Origin: Scatophagus argus
Lineage: Eukaryota; Chordata; Actinopteri; Scatophagidae
Reading direction: 5' to 3'
Assembly (NCBI RefSeq): GCF_020382885.2
Contig: NC_058499.1
Span: forward strand, 11,641,872 to 11,705,871
Length of the DNA: 64,000 nt
The notes under the pieces were generated by a model that did no database searches, had not been told where the DNA came from, and saw only the letters and a list, made by a program, of their open reading frames with translations. The stretch's first letter is position 1. Every line of letters begins with the position of its first letter. Shown here one piece after another: positions 1 to 15,800 of the stretch. Position numbers and translations under genes: made by a program.

Positions 1-887
1 CACCTAAATTGTATCTGTCAGAGATACTACAATGGATAAAACCTCAAATAAATAATAACAACACATGTAATGGAAACTTATGCAAATAAAATCCAACATT
101 TGGATTTACCCAGATGCAGAACAGGACAAGGATGACTTGGAGTTCAGCAACTTAAGTTTGGACTAAACTAGTACTGACAAAAAGACAACATGCAGCATTA
201 TGTTTATTAGCAAAACTATACCATACGCAACAAGACATATTGCAAATGAAAATGAAGTCGTTCTCATATATGAACTGTTTATAGTGCCATTTTGGTGAAG
301 TGCTTCTCTCCATTGCTTGCATTGTTTATCATACTGTCAAACTGAAAAAAAAATGACCTGCATTTGGAGAGGAAATGATTTAGAGGAAAGGAAGGAGGGG
401 GGTATCAATTATTCCCCACTGAAAAAAGCTTTGAATGAAGGAGGTGCCGGGGCCAAAGGTGCTGCGTATAGCACCAACAGTTGTCAGCCTCACAATGAGC
501 ACTGCTGAAAAGCCAATCTCATATTGCAGCCTGAGAGGTTACCTTGCATTAACGAGCTGCCTTCCCATGGAAAGGCACTGCATGACAAAAACAGCCTGGA
601 GACAAGGGGGTGATGTCACCCTTCTGCAGAAGCACTGAACCCTAACTGTGTACATTTCAAGGCCCATTTGTAATCTCACAAAGCCAGCAACAGAGCTGTG
701 GCAGTATATAAGGGGATGCATAAACAATAATAATGACCACGTCATAAAAGGCAACCATGGTGTCTCTTTGTCTTTTTTACATGACACAAGGAGCAGCAGA
801 GCAGTATTCTTTGACAGGATGACTGGATGTTTGTTCCAGGCACGGTGTGTGTGTGTATGTGTGCGTGTGAGAGAGAGAGATACGCAC
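1..887 (-). other. scaper intron sequence at the left edge
   Basis: The exon at 888-995 ends in frame at donor GAAGTG|GTGCGT. I find no exon matching the next human SCAPER residues down to position 1. The GT/GA repeat at 845-880 sits directly at this donor. The open frames in this stretch are chance. Confidence 0.6.
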
Positions 888-3800
888 CACTTCCTCATCA
901 GAGAGCTCCCGTCCCTGGATGCTGCTACTATCTCGCACAGCCTGTTGGTGCCTCTTGCCCTTGGTGTGGCTGAACAGGTGCACCTCTGAGGTGATCTACA
1001 AATACAAACACAGTGGTCAGAGGTCACTGCAGCGGACACAATGGAGACAGAGGCAGGAGAGGGTCAACAGAGACCCATGGGACACTGGTGAAACGATATA
1101 CCACAAGAGCTTGTCGAAGGGACACAACCTGCCTCTACAGAACATCCGGTTACAGAAAAGACTAAAGAAAGGAAATGTGATTTGTTACATATAGCATATT
1201 ATGTGTAACTTAGTGATACAGATAAATGACTTCATGGTTGTGTACCATTTTATTTTATTTTATTTTATCTTGTTTTGATACTTGATAGTGTAAATGAAGG
1301 AACCAACTGAAACTCTTCTGGGATTTAAAAATACAAATAAAAGTGGAATTAAGAGAAAAAAAACAAAATGACTTATGAATGTTTTATGTATTCTTAATTT
1401 GCTTACCCTACAAAGCAATTCAGTCAAATTGCCAAATGTAAGCTGGGCACAGCAGTAGCTGTCAAAAGATGCCTAAATTAATGGACGTCTGAAAAATGGC
1501 CACAACAAGAAGCAGGTGTGCAGGAAGCAGTGCTGTTCTCCCCTCTCTGGAAACAAGCCCATTTAGAATGGTTTGTGTTTAATGTCATTAAATTAAGTGC
1601 TTGCTGCTGACCAGTCCATGATCTCTGGTGTCAGATGTTGGCCAAGGTCATCTAACATTTTAACAAGATTCCCTCTTTCACCCCCAACCTTCCTCTTTAT
1701 CTGATACTGGTTTGAAGACTCAAGGTGCCCCACCCTCATTGCTGTCATAGCCAGTCTGTCAGAGATAAATGGGTCTGCTAGTGGATTTGCTGCCTGTCTC
1801 TTGAAAAAGAATAATCATACCCAGTCATAAATCTCTGTTATAGATACCACGTTTAATCAATGCTGTTAGATTCTCATTTAAATATGCCCTCTTCCAAAAA
1901 TCCTCTAAATCACCTTTCAGTCAATGTACAGCCTAGGAGAGTTGCCAGGAGCTGTTCTCCAGCAACACTGCCATCTCTTAAAAACATCCATATTTACCAC
2001 TTACACACAATATTAGTTGAGGAGAGGAAAAGACTTAAATGAAAGGTTTTAGAACAGTTCAAGCCCAGCTGAAAGGAATAAGGACTTTAAAGCATCCCAT
2101 ATCTAAAGGTGTGAGGGACATAAATGGACATCAGAAAGTCAAGTGACGGGATGAACCTGTACATACCACGACGCCACACAAGGAGCACTGTTTCTTGCGC
2201 TCGTATGGTGTCAGTTTGGGGGCGTAGTCTGTGTTTGCATGTCGACCACTGCTAAGCTCAGCAGCCTTCTCCTTCCTCTGCTCGATTTGCTCCATATGCC
2301 TACGGCTGCTCTCATCATGCTATGGCGGAAACCAGAAACCAGGGGTCATATGGGAAACATGTATGGTGTCCGATGGGGATGCAAGGTGGCACGGTATAAA
2401 CTTACCTTCATCTGAATTTTCTTCTGCAGCTCTTCCATGGCCTCCTGTTGAGCAGCACTAAGAGCAGCCAGACGCTCCTCTCGGTCTCTTCAGACAGGAC
2501 AGAGAAAAGCCGTGTGAAACAACTCGACATGTAAATACAAGTATCCCATTCACCAAAGTGAATGGTGGAATCAAATAAGGAATGGTGCAGCCACTTGTGT
2601 TTATGTGCGTTTAAGGGTTTGGTTCACATACCTGGCCCTTTCCCGTGCTGCATCTTCTCTAGCTTTCTCTTTTTCCTGCCTCTGCTGTTCAATACGAGCC
2701 TCCTGCTCCTTCCTCCGCATCAGCAGCTCCTCCACCCGCGCCTGCCGCTCTGCTTCCAGAACACGTTTACGCTCCTACAGAGGGAGTAGAACAGATTGAA
2801 GATGCACCTATCAAAAATTACAACCACAAAAATTCAATACAAATCAAGCATTTGTTTTTGTTGCACCTGCACAGCCTCATCTCTGGCCTGCTTCTCCTCC
2901 TGTCTCCTCTGTCTGTCCTCCTGCAGCTCGTTGAGCCGTTGCTCATACTCATTTAACTTGGCCAGGGCATCATGTCTCTTGTTCTGGGCTTCCAGAGTGT
3001 TGATAAATGCGATTTCATTCACCTGTACAGGCACAAGTGCTTATGAACGTGGATATAAAACAGACACACACACGGTATGTATCAATAAACAAAAATGCAT
3101 ATACACAGAGAAAATTGGGGCGTGTCAATTTGAATGTCTTTAACCCAAATAACCTGCGAAATGCGTTTAAGTATAGGAGCAATAGTGACAATCAGCCAAT
3201 CTGACACCAGTTATTTTTTTTTTTTTTTTTTTTTAAAGACATTGTCTTTTAATAAACTTTACCGTAGTGAAAAACCAATGAGGGCAAACATTCCACTTAA
3301 TCCAGACAATTCCTCAGCTGCTACATGCATACGGTTATCCCCATTCCCTACCTTGGCCTCTTCTTCTTGGGCCTTCTTCACAATCGCCTGGAGCTGCAGT
3401 TCTCTTTTAAACTCTGCATGTAAGAGCCTTTCCTCCATCATCCTCCGACGCTGCTCCAACAACTCCTCCTTCCATTTCCTCACCTCTTTCTCCTGCAGAG
3501 AGTGGAGAGTGACAAGCAGGAGCAGGAGTGAAAATGTTTTTTAAAAAAAGAAAGGTTAATCTAGCAGTTTCTACTTTCTTTAGTGTGTCTATGTGGGGAT
3601 TAATGCAAATACACACCACTTCATGTATTTATATGGTTAATCCTGATTTATTCTAGGACTCACTCATCTTGCCATGGTCTGGGGAATAAAAACAAACTTC
3701 ATGAAAACTGTTGATTTTGGCCAGGGGTCTCTCTCACGACTGTCTGCGGCCAGCTGGACTGGATGTGACCGGAGGGGGTTATAATACTTAGTGATTCTAT

Positions 3801-6800
3801 CAGGCAGTGTGCTGACAAAACCTCTCATTAAGAGCCAGGCTGCACTTAGCTTGCATGGAGTTTCTTTAGGGTGCTTTCCATCTACTTTGTACGGCTCACT
3901 CACTCTTTCCAAAAGCTTCTGCAGTTTGAATGTCTTTTCCTCACGAAGTTTGTCCCTCAGCTGCTGCGCCTTCAGCTGTTTCTCTTCATGTTTCTTCTTT
4001 GATTCTGCAATGGTTCTGTCAAAAACATGGAAACAAATCATTCACCTCTCTGTTTTCCCCTTAACAACACTCACAGCAGATATATACTCTGATGTCCACT
4101 AGGACCTGTTTAGGTGGTCTGGGTAGTAACCAATAAAGCAAGAGAATTCAGACTCTGTAAGTGGGCCTCTGACCGTGACCCTGCTGGGTTAATTCCTTGT
4201 CAAAATAAGATGATGGGATTGCAAATGAGTAGATTGAAGCACTGTTCAAGAACACAATAAATAAGTAGAGAAGCTGATTTTACTGTGTGGATACTGTCAG
4301 TGTCGCAGGCAGTTGAAAACAGCCCCAATGTGCTCAACCAACCACTGCATAAAGAAAATGTTTTGCACCTTTTGCGTGAAGGTGAGGACAATTTCTCATG
4401 CATGTGGATCCCATGTCCAGGAGGCCGAGCAGGTTCCTCTTCTACCATGTCCCCCCATGAGGTACTCTGACGCCATGGCTCACGAGCTACAAGAAAGAGA
4501 GAGAGAGAGAGTTCAATGTAATGTTTGCAATCACAAAAGAAAAGTTCACTTTCTCATTTGGATGTCGACCTCCATACCATCATAATCTGCAAGCATGTCA
4601 CTCCAGTCCATACCGACTCCACAGCCTCCATTGCCAATGCTAGCCTGTGGTAACGATGTGTGGGTTTTGTTTTTACACGTCAACACACAGTTAAAAGTAA
4701 AAAAATTCATACGTAAACTTGCTGTCCAACAAAAGGCACTTTACATTTAGATTCTAAATAAATATGATTAATCTTACAGAGAAGTCATTATCGTTGTCAG
4801 TCTCCAGGTCATTGTTCTCAGCCTGAATCTCCCTGGTCAGCTGCTCTTCCTCAGCGATGGCACTGGCAATCGCCTCCTCATTGGCCTTCTCCAGTCGGTC
4901 AGCAAGCTCCTCTTTCTTGGCAAGGACCTCTGCCATGGACTGGGGCTGAATACATGGCAGCACAGATACCACTTCACACAGGCAGCATTTCACACTTCAT
5001 GAATGTTGAGTTCATGCAAACAACCACTGAGGAACTAGAAAAACAGAAATCTTTTCATGGTATGTCACAACAGAAAAGAAGATGGGCATAAATAGCAAAA
5101 TAATGATGGCTGAATTCAGTTTAGCTGTTTCTGTGCCAGAGTTTATAAACACTTACTTGATAAAACACTTCAATAGGAACAGACCCACACAATTTTCCCA
5201 TCACTCTTTACATCATATCAGAGACGTTTTTTAAGATATTGGCTTCTCCCTATATGTAAATTATGTCCAAAAAAATATTTGAAAACATAGAAATGTGAAA
5301 ATTAACGCTCTAAATGAACCAAATGTATTCACTGTGTAGCACCTGTAACAATCTAGTTTACCTTCTGTGAAGTTGGCCTGATTTGTAATGGGGTGCACCA
5401 ACCAAAGACTGAGGGGAACACCATAATCAACCCAATCACAGTTCGTACCACACAATCATCACAAGATTCACAAGTGAGGAAGCATTCAAGAGTCATGCAG
5501 GTCACGTATACTGTGAGGATGAAGAGATGGTGGAAGGAGGCAACTGATGGTTTTTGTTACAGGAAACTGTTTACTTCAATCTTATAAGTATTCTGGGAGT
5601 TTGTGTATTTTCACGACATAGCAATAATAAGAGAATGACTCACAGTTTACTTCAGTGCATCAAGTGCATGAGGTGTGTATGGGAAGGTCAAAAAAGTTCA
5701 ACACAATTATTGCTTGGATGAAGCCAGACTAGACCGGTCTTAAATTTGAGGCCAAATAGCCTTCACTGCAGATTTGAGTTGAAGTTTTTTCCACATGCTT
5801 TCATTCACCACCTGTCACAATGTTAGAGGCATAGTCATCCTTGATTAAGTGCATGGAGCTCTGTGTTCACATACTCCATGATGCTTAATAATAGTGACAA
5901 CACCTGATGTGGGCAGACAGTGTTTGCCTAAGTCCTGACACTGGGTTGAATAGAAACTGCAAACTTAGCAAAGGTTCAGCAGGATTTTTTGCACAGAATT
6001 TTTAAAGTGGCCAAAATAACTAAAACAAGTTGAAAGATTAGTTTTGAACAAGACCCTGTGAGCATTTGCTCGAGCACAAAAGTCATCAACTCACAGCTAT
6101 TCTTCACATTGAATGGTGCTATAACAACACTACACAGAGCTATGCAGTTTTGCCTGCAAATTTGGTCTGGAGGTTTCTTAAGATTGACTTTGTTTAGGCG
6201 GTGAAGGACCCTTGGGGATCCCTGCCCCCTCCCCTCCCCTCTGCTCCTCCATCTCTCAGCACTCACAGTAGAAAGCTCTGTGGGGTCCAGCACACTCTCC
6301 AGTTTCACCGCTGCCATGGGAGTCTCAGTCTGTCCTGGAGCAGATGTGGCCATGCCCTGTGACGCGCCCCCCTCAGCCCCACTGTCTCCCAAGGCCAACA
6401 GCGCACCAAGCCCATCCGTCTGGGGAAGGTCTGGGGATGCAGAAAGGGCCAAAGCAGGGACTGGGACTGATAAGATAATCTCTGTTGGTGGGACTGTGGC
6501 CGAGGATGGGGTGGATTCTGGGACCTGAGATGGGGTAAGAGCTGCTATGGGGGGAGGCGCGTCTTCACAGGGAGCGTCGACACACTGCCCCGAGTCTTGT
6601 GCACTCTCTGCTGGGGGCTGCACCAACAGTCACACACACAAACTCGATTTAAAAAACATGCATATTTCAAGCAATTCATGAGAGGAGTAACAAAAAAAAG
6701 TCAAACCAGTCAATACTCAACACACAGCTAAAAACACAAATCATGCAGGAAAGCTGGTACTAACATGCCCTAAACATCAAATTAGGATCAGAATAAGCCA

Positions 6801-9800
6801 ACAGATTGGAAACACTGATTTGTATTTCGAAATCAACCGACAGCTACAACACACTCTTACCAAGTGTGTCTTGAGGCATTGACAGAGTATTTATTTCATG
6901 AGAGTGAAAATGGGTTTTCTGCCTCTGAAATGTCAGTCTACAATCAATTGCCTTAAAGTTGATATGGCTGTCTGGACAGTCTGTCTATGAATACCATGGA
7001 GCCCAAAACAAAAACAAATAGGGCTGATAAAATGGTCTAGTGTTACTTTGCTCCTTGTGAATAATTGATATCCGGGGACTGCACAGAGAGAAAGACATCA
7101 CGAGGTACAAAAACCTCAGTACCTCCATCACGTGCCCGTTCTCTGGATGTCCAACCTTCTCCAGGGGGTCAGGCTCACCAGGGACTTGCTGTTCATTGTC
7201 AGTTTTGGTCGCGTCCTTGTCCAGGGGACACTGAGGACGGAGTTGTTGCTCCACCTGAGGAAGTGGATGTGACTGGTCACATTTGGCATTGTCCTGTTTT
7301 GGGGTGACCCGAGCCAAGACAGGACTGACCTTGGCAACCATTGTGGCAGAGCGAGGTTTGGCAGTACGTCCTCGCTGGACTGTCTCCCATCCCTCAGCAT
7401 CTTTTTTACCTGCAGAATACATGAGGTACTATGTCAGTCAAGGAGAAGATGTGTTACTATGCGCTACAGGGAACCACAGTGTGTGTTACTATGCGCTACA
7501 GGGAACCACAGTGTCTCAAAGTAAATTCTTGCTCCCGTGCAGGAGGAGATTTCTTACCCAGTTTTTCTACTGGCAAGGTGGTCTGCTGACTGGAGGTAGG
7601 CACAGACTGAGTGCTCTTCACTCGGTCTGCCCAGCTGGGGCCCGTGTGGGAGAGCCGAGCTGCAGCCAGTGTAGCGGGAGGACCACTTAACAAGACACAC
7701 ACACAAACCATGCATGAGAACAAACAACTGTGCACCTGTACAGTAAAGCCTTTACTGTCAGCAGGTAGGATGTTCAATTTTATTACGCCATTAGATCTAA
7801 TCGCTGAGCAGCTCCTTCAGTCAGCCAGTGTAAGACGCTTCAGCAGTGCCTATCTAACACCACAGCACTCTCCATTCCGAGATAGCATGGGACTGTATTG
7901 GACAACAGGCCTGCGTCATGATCAATATCCATTTCCTGCAGCATCCTATTACAGAGCGGTGCACACACTGAACCGATGCTTCAGCAGTCTTTAACTGACA
8001 CTTTCATCTACACCTTCTACTGATTCTGTGGCCAAATGAGTGAGAGACTCAACAAACTGCATTAAACAAATGCTTCACCATCAGCAATTAATGGCTATAT
8101 TGCTAGATAATTTAGGCTGCATTTTCTAACCCCTTCAAAAACAGACATAGTACAACATGTAAAATATTGATTGGTTAATAACAGGATGCCCTATGATACA
8201 ATTCTAATCAAATAAAATGCTGTGTTGAGCTTTAAAATAAAATCCAATGAGTAATGGCAACGGAAGAAAAAGGGTTTGGTGAAGCAAACAAGCCTTAAAG
8301 CACAAGCAGAGATAATGACAGTAAGACGGGGCTTACCCAAAGCTGAGGGTGCGACGTGTCCCTGGAGAGGGAACCATCCTGTCTGCAGAGGGGCTTGGGA
8401 TCACATGGCGACCCGGAGACATCTTACGTACCTCCCAAGCTAAAGACGTGGGCCTGAACAAAGTGAAAGTGGCGAACATTCCTTAACTAACACTAATCAC
8501 AATCCCTAGTTGCCAAACACACAGAGAGACTCGGCTTGCACTTTTGCAAATCATTGAAACAGCTGATTCAAGTGCAGCAATTTGTGCAATGAAGGAAGCA
8601 TGTAAAACTTCCATTTTTAAAAAACAAAACAAGATTAACAGTACACTATAAATGAACAAACTGAGAGGCAGCATCGGGAATTTCATTTCTTTGTCAATTT
8701 ACAACTGCGGTGGTCGCTGTGTTAAAGACAAGCCAATAAACTCAGGGATCTCTTTGAAATGAAGCCAAGGGCATTGATCCATTCTGTTTGTGACTTAAAG
8801 CCTGACACCAGCACTTCTAGTTTCACCTCAGGGAGCAATTGAAAAAAGGGGAGTGAATGAGTGAGAGATAAAGACGAGCAGTGAACAAAAGAAACTGAGG
8901 ATCACCTGTTTTGGGCATCTGTTTTCTCCAACTTCTCCTGAAGCTGGATCCAGTCTATGAGAGCTTTGAAATCACGTACATAGTTGTCCAACATCATCAA
9001 CACCTCCTAAAGGCAAGCGGATAAGAATAGGATGGAGATGGTGGTTACATTGAGATAACAAGACAAACACAAACCAGAAAAAAATGGCACAACGTAGAAG
9101 CAAATAGAAAGTTGCAGCAATTTTCTTTTCAGTGTCTAAGAAGACACATATAAACACATATTCAGATCATAGAACAAAACAAAAAGTAGTTATGTTATCA
9201 TAGATTTTCAATTGATACTTTTATATCTATTACAGAGTGTAAGCCTAAAACAATGAATAATATCTATCTGTTAGTATTAGCAGGATCAGTTCAACAAAAC
9301 AAACAACATCTTTTTCCAACTAAAACCAGTAACTGGCATTTCAAACACTTGTTGAGAGACCAAATCTGCCATTCAAGTCAATTTACAAACTGACAGAGGG
9401 ACCTTACACAGTGGCAAGCAGGAGCTGGCCCACACATGTTAGAGACTGAAAAGTTTGAGGAAAAACAGAGAAGGCAAATTCCTATTATCTGCACTTGGAC
9501 TGTCTCACAGTGGTGGTTTTCCAGAGGTGGTGGCCTGTATGGAGCTGTTTCCCAAGGCTCTAATGAAACGAACACAACTGATTGATGGGAAGCGTGAAGG
9601 GAGTGGTAATTGAGAGTAAAGCTTCACAGTGCTTTTAGTTAATAGACAAGTCAGGCCAGTGAAAGATGTGTCCAGCAGCAGGTCCGCTGATTAGACCTGG
9701 TTAACAGGCAAAGACCACTGCTATGGCCTGGTGTTCATTTGGTAATGAGGGCCAGGATGGAGAGACGTTGGCTGCTCCCCTGACAGATAAAACAACAGTG

Positions 9801-12800
9801 AGTGAAGGTACCGTAAAGTGGCTTTCAGCATGTTAACAGGCGTACTTACCTAAATACAACCTACACATAACATTTCATGCGGAATGACAAAATGTTTAAC
9901 CTTCCAGAGGCATTGCCATAAAGTAGGATGGCCAGTAAAAGCCTATGGTCCATACACAGAATGAACAGGTACAGTCTGAGCTACTGTGACTGACTTCAAG
10001 TAAATATTTCACAGTTTACATTGTTGTTTCAGCTGAATAATTTAACACCAGAATAGTTTCTTTAAGTTCACGCTAAAAATTATTTATGTATAAGTACCTT
10101 TCTTGCCTGGTCTGGGTGATACTGCTAATGAATCAAAGATGGGGAATAAGGAACAGTTGATAGGAACCAGTTAGATGTGCGGGCTGTAGACTGAACAGTG
10201 TGTGGGCATTACAAAGTATATATGAATCACTCTGTTCGATAAACAACTTCTGTCTGTGTGGGAAAAAAAAAATAGATTTATAAATTTATTTTACGTTAGG
10301 TCAGCTCTGAGTATCTCATTCAAAATTATACAAAGCATTACAGTATCATTGCAGAGTAGGTATCACATCCTGGGTGGAAAATTGTTAGCCATTTGTGTGA
10401 GAGCACACAATGCAGATTGCCCACAGCTACACTGGGGGTTTGTGGCTGGGGGGATATCAGAGCACTCTGTTTCCCCTCCAGATGACTCCATCATCTATCA
10501 GTGTCCATTAAGACCAAGCTGGGTGGGATGGGGGATTATGAGCAGCACCCAGCTCCATGGCCATTAAACAGCATTAGAGGGTAGAGAGACGTAGTGGTAT
10601 ACGGGAGAAAAAAAGAAAAAAAAACCTAGTGGCCAGATGTCTGACACAGGCCAACTGACAACAGGCTGATCCCACCACAGGGAGCTGTGCTGTGGCACTG
10701 ACAGCAAGCCAACCACACCACAGGGAACTGGGCTACGGTACTGACCGCAGACCGTCACCAGAACCATGCTCAGCATAATGATGCATGGCAGAAGAATCAA
10801 TAAAACACAGGACCAGCAGTATCATACCAGTACACCCTGGAGCAGTAGCACTACTTTAAGGTTGCACCAAAACAAAAACAGTCATCCACAAAACAGAATT
10901 ACGTAAAAAAAAAAAAAAATGCAGTTGTTGATTTTATGTGCAAGATGAAGGCCGAAATGCCCAAGCTCCGATTGAGTAAATGCCTGACAACAAAATCAAC
11001 GTATGTACAATATCGTTTAGAATCTGTCATCAATATTCAGTCCAGTTAGGCCCAAGAGAGAGTGCTGTGACAATTCTCTCACCAGTGAGCCTTCAAAGAA
11101 CCCCTCTGACATAAAGCAGAAATCAAGAGGAATGCAAGCTGGGAGGGAGAACTTTTATTATGATCTCAACGTCACCCTCTAGTGTTCATAACACCCAACA
11201 CCCTTCATTCTCCTCAAAGAAGGAATTCCTGTTTGGTTAGTTCTGATCATGAACTTGCTAATTGTGAAACTTGAATTTGCATTGTTAACTGGGACACTGT
11301 TTTTATTTACTACTCAGCGCACACTAACCCTGCATTCTACGACGCTCTGATCAGATTCACAGGTGACGTAGATTTCATCCACAGCTCGACGCAGGTTGTC
11401 GAAGAGGAAAGCCCAGTAGCGTGCTCGCAGGTCTACTTTACGGGGCTGCCTGGCTTTGGTGGGGCTCTTCTCTGCCCCCTTGTCCAACAAGGCACCAGCT
11501 GTTCCTTTACATTCCACACCAGCATTCTGTGGAGACAAAGGATGGAGCAAACATTATGGTAATGATGACAGACTTTTTACAGTCTTATGTAAGTCTCACC
11601 ACAGAACTTCTTTGTGAATGCAGGGACAGGAGGTGCATTATATTACCAACCACACATATGCAGCTAACATGAGGGAAAATAAGGAGATCAGAAGCCCCTG
11701 TGGCAATGCTGACATCACGCATTATCCCACGGCACTGTTCAACACGATAGTTTGGCCAACAGTGCCACCTAGTGAAAGAAGATGATATACTGACCTGTTT
11801 CTTATTTCTCTGTTGCCCAGAATTGATCCTTTGGGCCCTGGAACTGCCACTGGAGTTGCTTTTGGACTTTGCTGTGCAGAGCAGAAAAAATGGCTTATAC
11901 ATTGCAACTGATGGAATGAACTATCTCTGATGATCCAGACGAAGTAACGACCAACATGCTTACATGATGATCATAAACAATGGTTAAAGAGGTCACGGTA
12001 ATGTGGATTTGAGTTATTATTGATAAATTCAAATAAGCCTTGAATAAAATAACTGCACAGAACCCCAAAGAAGAGGGACAACCAGAGGTAAAGTAAAAAA
12101 GCATCAGAGGCTTAGGTGGGGTTTGAATAGGCTGGCCTAAATACAGCTTACTTCAATGTAAGAGTTATTTTTCTTTCAGGATGTCAAGAACTATATTAGA
12201 AGCACTTTGTGAACAAATTAAGCTTATTACATAATAATATATTAACCAAAGAATGTGAGGCACAATAAATGTTCATACAGTCAAACATTTCACAATACAC
12301 AACGCCCTGTTTGCCTAACATGGAGCTCAAAAATGACTTGCGCTCATCTGCCCAGAAACACCTGTCCCCTGAGTGAAAGTTCCTTCTTAAAATGACCTAC
12401 AATAACCTATAACTGACCCAAAACACAAAGTTGATCAATCTTGTGTCCTGCATACACTTTTCACCGTAGAAATGGCTCCAACATGTATATTAATACAATA
12501 ATGATTCATTTAATAAGAGACTAGTATTTCTGATGTCGACTGGTGAGGATAACCATGCTCAAGTCTAATCGGCTGGTCGAGCACATCCCTACAGAGGACC
12601 AGGCACCAGTGAAAGCTTCAGACGTCATAAGAGACCGTCTGCACTCTGCCATCATTTATCAGTCCAACCACGAGATGAAAAAGCTGATACTGTATCACAA
12701 TGGACAGCACTGTCTAATCTGGGTATAATTACAGATTGTGTGTGACATAGACAGAAATGGCCACTAAAATGCTTCAAACAAATGACTCAACATATTTCCA

Positions 12801-15800
12801 ACTTAATCAGTGACACCCACTTGTGTACAATGAAAAATGGAACAATCAGAATGTCATACTCCATTTATTCTGGAAACATTGACATGACAACAAGATGAAC
12901 TCTGCCACAAAACAGAATAACAGCATGTTAGCACACACACTGAAAGTGTATTGCATGCAGCTACCAACCTTCTTCCTCTTTGTTCTCTAGAGGTACACTC
13001 CAGGCAATGAGGTTTCGAGCAGCACGGCCCTCTTCAGCAACTATCTTCCTCACCTTGTCATGGCTATTGGAGCGCTGAAAAGATGCCTGCAGGACAAACA
13101 GATTCAACACATCAGCTCTGCTCTTTATCCAAGAGCCAATTGAATGATAATGTAGGGTAAGGTCTGTGTAAAGGCCTAAATTATCTTATCTAGTCTTGAG
13201 TTGCAAATCTGGTTGTAGACCTGTTTTTTTTTGTTTTTTTTAATAACTTCCAAGGCTTTAAATACGTGGCACTGAAAAAGAATCACAGTATCAACGATAC
13301 TTTGGACAACCTTGCTGTGGAGCAGTACAAGATCACATGTAACAGAGAGATGCAGGATTCATAAGGTGACTTGCAATGTGATATGATTGCGATATGCTGC
13401 CAAGTGACATGTCCCTTCATTGTGACAAACACAGGCACTGTAGTATCTGGAGGAAATGCCACATACACTGTCATTTTTTGCACTAATGTCATGATAGAGG
13501 AACTTTTGTTAAAAAAGAATTATGGTGCAGGTATGAATGGAGAGGGAAGGGATAGTGGAAAGTATTAAGAGGCAGACTCACATGTTGTTGGTTTTGGTCT
13601 ACCTTTTTTTCAATTTGTTGACAATAACAAACATATCAAATATCTGCACCTTATTGTCAAGACCAAGTAGTTTACTGGTGAGCTAACTAGTAACACAGAC
13701 TGAAGCATGAGTGTTGTTGCTATGGTTACCTCCATTTTCATACTCCTTGTAAAGTGGTGTTTTACAGTGGTGTAAGTGTTATGTACATGTACTAAAATCA
13801 GTGTGTAAGAGTACACAGAGTCCAGACACATCATTTAATTCTAAAACATAAACAGACTGTTAAATGTTTCTAGCAAAGAGAAGATATAACTATTCTGTTG
13901 CTCAGTGTAACATAAACCTTTTCAATGTGTACAAAACAAGTTTAATAGAAAATTAATAGAACTACTACATGATATTATAAATGACCGAATTAAATCTCTA
14001 ATCCCTCCTTTCGATGAAAAATAGCAATTCTTGGCTAACACAAGAGAGCACATTGCGATACCCTATTTCAATCATTTGTCCCATCTGTGATGTGCTGTTG
14101 TGAGCCATGGTCGTAGCCACAATACTGCAAGCATTAAGTTTATGTAAGGGGTCTACTGGCACAGATTGTGACGAGAAACAGCTACAGGCAGAAGCTCTAA
14201 ACCTGCTTTGTGCCCAGCATGCATCATGGTTGACCTACACATTGCGTATGCATCAGTGAACTTGACTGTGACCTCGGCCGGAGGAAAGACTGAACCAAAA
14301 TAAATGCTGCAAGAAGTCACTCATCACATCCTTTACCTATGGGAGAGATGCCCTGTGATGAAATATGGCCTCAACAACACAGAATTATTCCGTCTCATAC
14401 CAGTTTGGTCAAAAACAAGATGCATAATTGCAAATCTGCTCGACACCATATAAGCATTATCTTCATCTTCTGCAACTACATTTTTCACTGCAATGACATA
14501 GACAGAAATATAATACATAATGTACCTAAAACATAATGTACCCAATTTATAATCGTTTATAATTTAATATTATTTGGTCTCATAATCTTTCATCACTAAA
14601 TATTCTTAAAAAACAACAAAGAAGCTAATACTTAGAGACTTATCATTCATCTTCCCACTCGACATGTTCCCCATGCCAGCAGGATAGCTTGTATATAAAT
14701 GACCGAATCTGATGTTGACAAAAGTAAGCAAACTCAGGCTATTTTGGTCAGACAACTATAAGATGAGGTTTCAGACTTAAAATACATTGTTACCTGAAAC
14801 CAACACAAAAATCGAGAGCCAGTTCTCCTCTTAATAGCAAATGAGTCATGGAACAAACTGTTCTCTCTTTTCCTGGCTGGCTCACACTATTCAGACAAGA
14901 AAGCTGCAGCAAAAATCATTCTTCTACCACATTTGAAATATGTATAATATAAAGAAGAGGGATGCACTTTATGTCTTATCTAAAAACAAATGATAATTAG
15001 GCCAAGGTTTATATAAAACTAACATGTAACAGTGTTTTCAGACTACCCTTCAAGGCAAGTAGAATAATGTGAACATGACTCATTAGGAGTTACACATGCG
15101 GAAGCAGCATGCGTGTATTGCTCTGATACTATTTAATGGCCCTAAGGGAGATACCCAACTGACCTACTTTTGGTGAGCAAAATTCTTTACACGTCGAGTG
15201 GCCTGGGTTTCATTTGGCCAAGTAGAATAAGACTATGAAGAGATAAAAGATCATCACACAACATAGGCTGCTATAAAATGTGCAAGAATTGGTGAGGCGG
15301 GTCAGCGTCAATGCACCACTTCTCATTAAAAAAAAAAAAGTAAATATTTACATGCATCTCGGGCTTTACAGCCATTTGATGACAGACAAATGTTGCAAGA
15401 GTACTTTAGCTATTCACACCGAATGGCTAAATGTGTGAAGCAGCCCGAGGCAAAAAAAGGCTTACAGAAATATTCTCTTGATCCAGTTAATCAGCAGCAA
15501 ACAAGCTGTCTCCTGGGCTGCACTGTAGAAAACTAAGACACACTGTAGAGCATGAGAACTTCTGTTATTTTCTCTGACCAGGCCACCTTCCCCATGCACC
15601 AGAGACAACCTTTATTTTCTAGACTGTGCTGAGTAAGGGACAAGTGTAAGGTTTCCCTTTGGGCAAGGTCTATAAACAGATGCACAGATGAAACAGTGGG
15701 TTAGATCTAGCTCACTAGGAGAGACACAGAAACAATAAAAACTTAGAGGATACTTACAGAATAGAAGTACAGTCTGAAAGCAGGTTCCTCGTCCTTATCC

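Noticed and set aside
12543-12728. Possible cryptic exon in a scaper intron (plus-strand frame of 61 codons, VEHIPTEDQAPVKASDV)
   Set aside because: The composition looks protein-like, but it lies on the strand opposite scaper, has no clear acceptor and donor pair, and matches no family I know.
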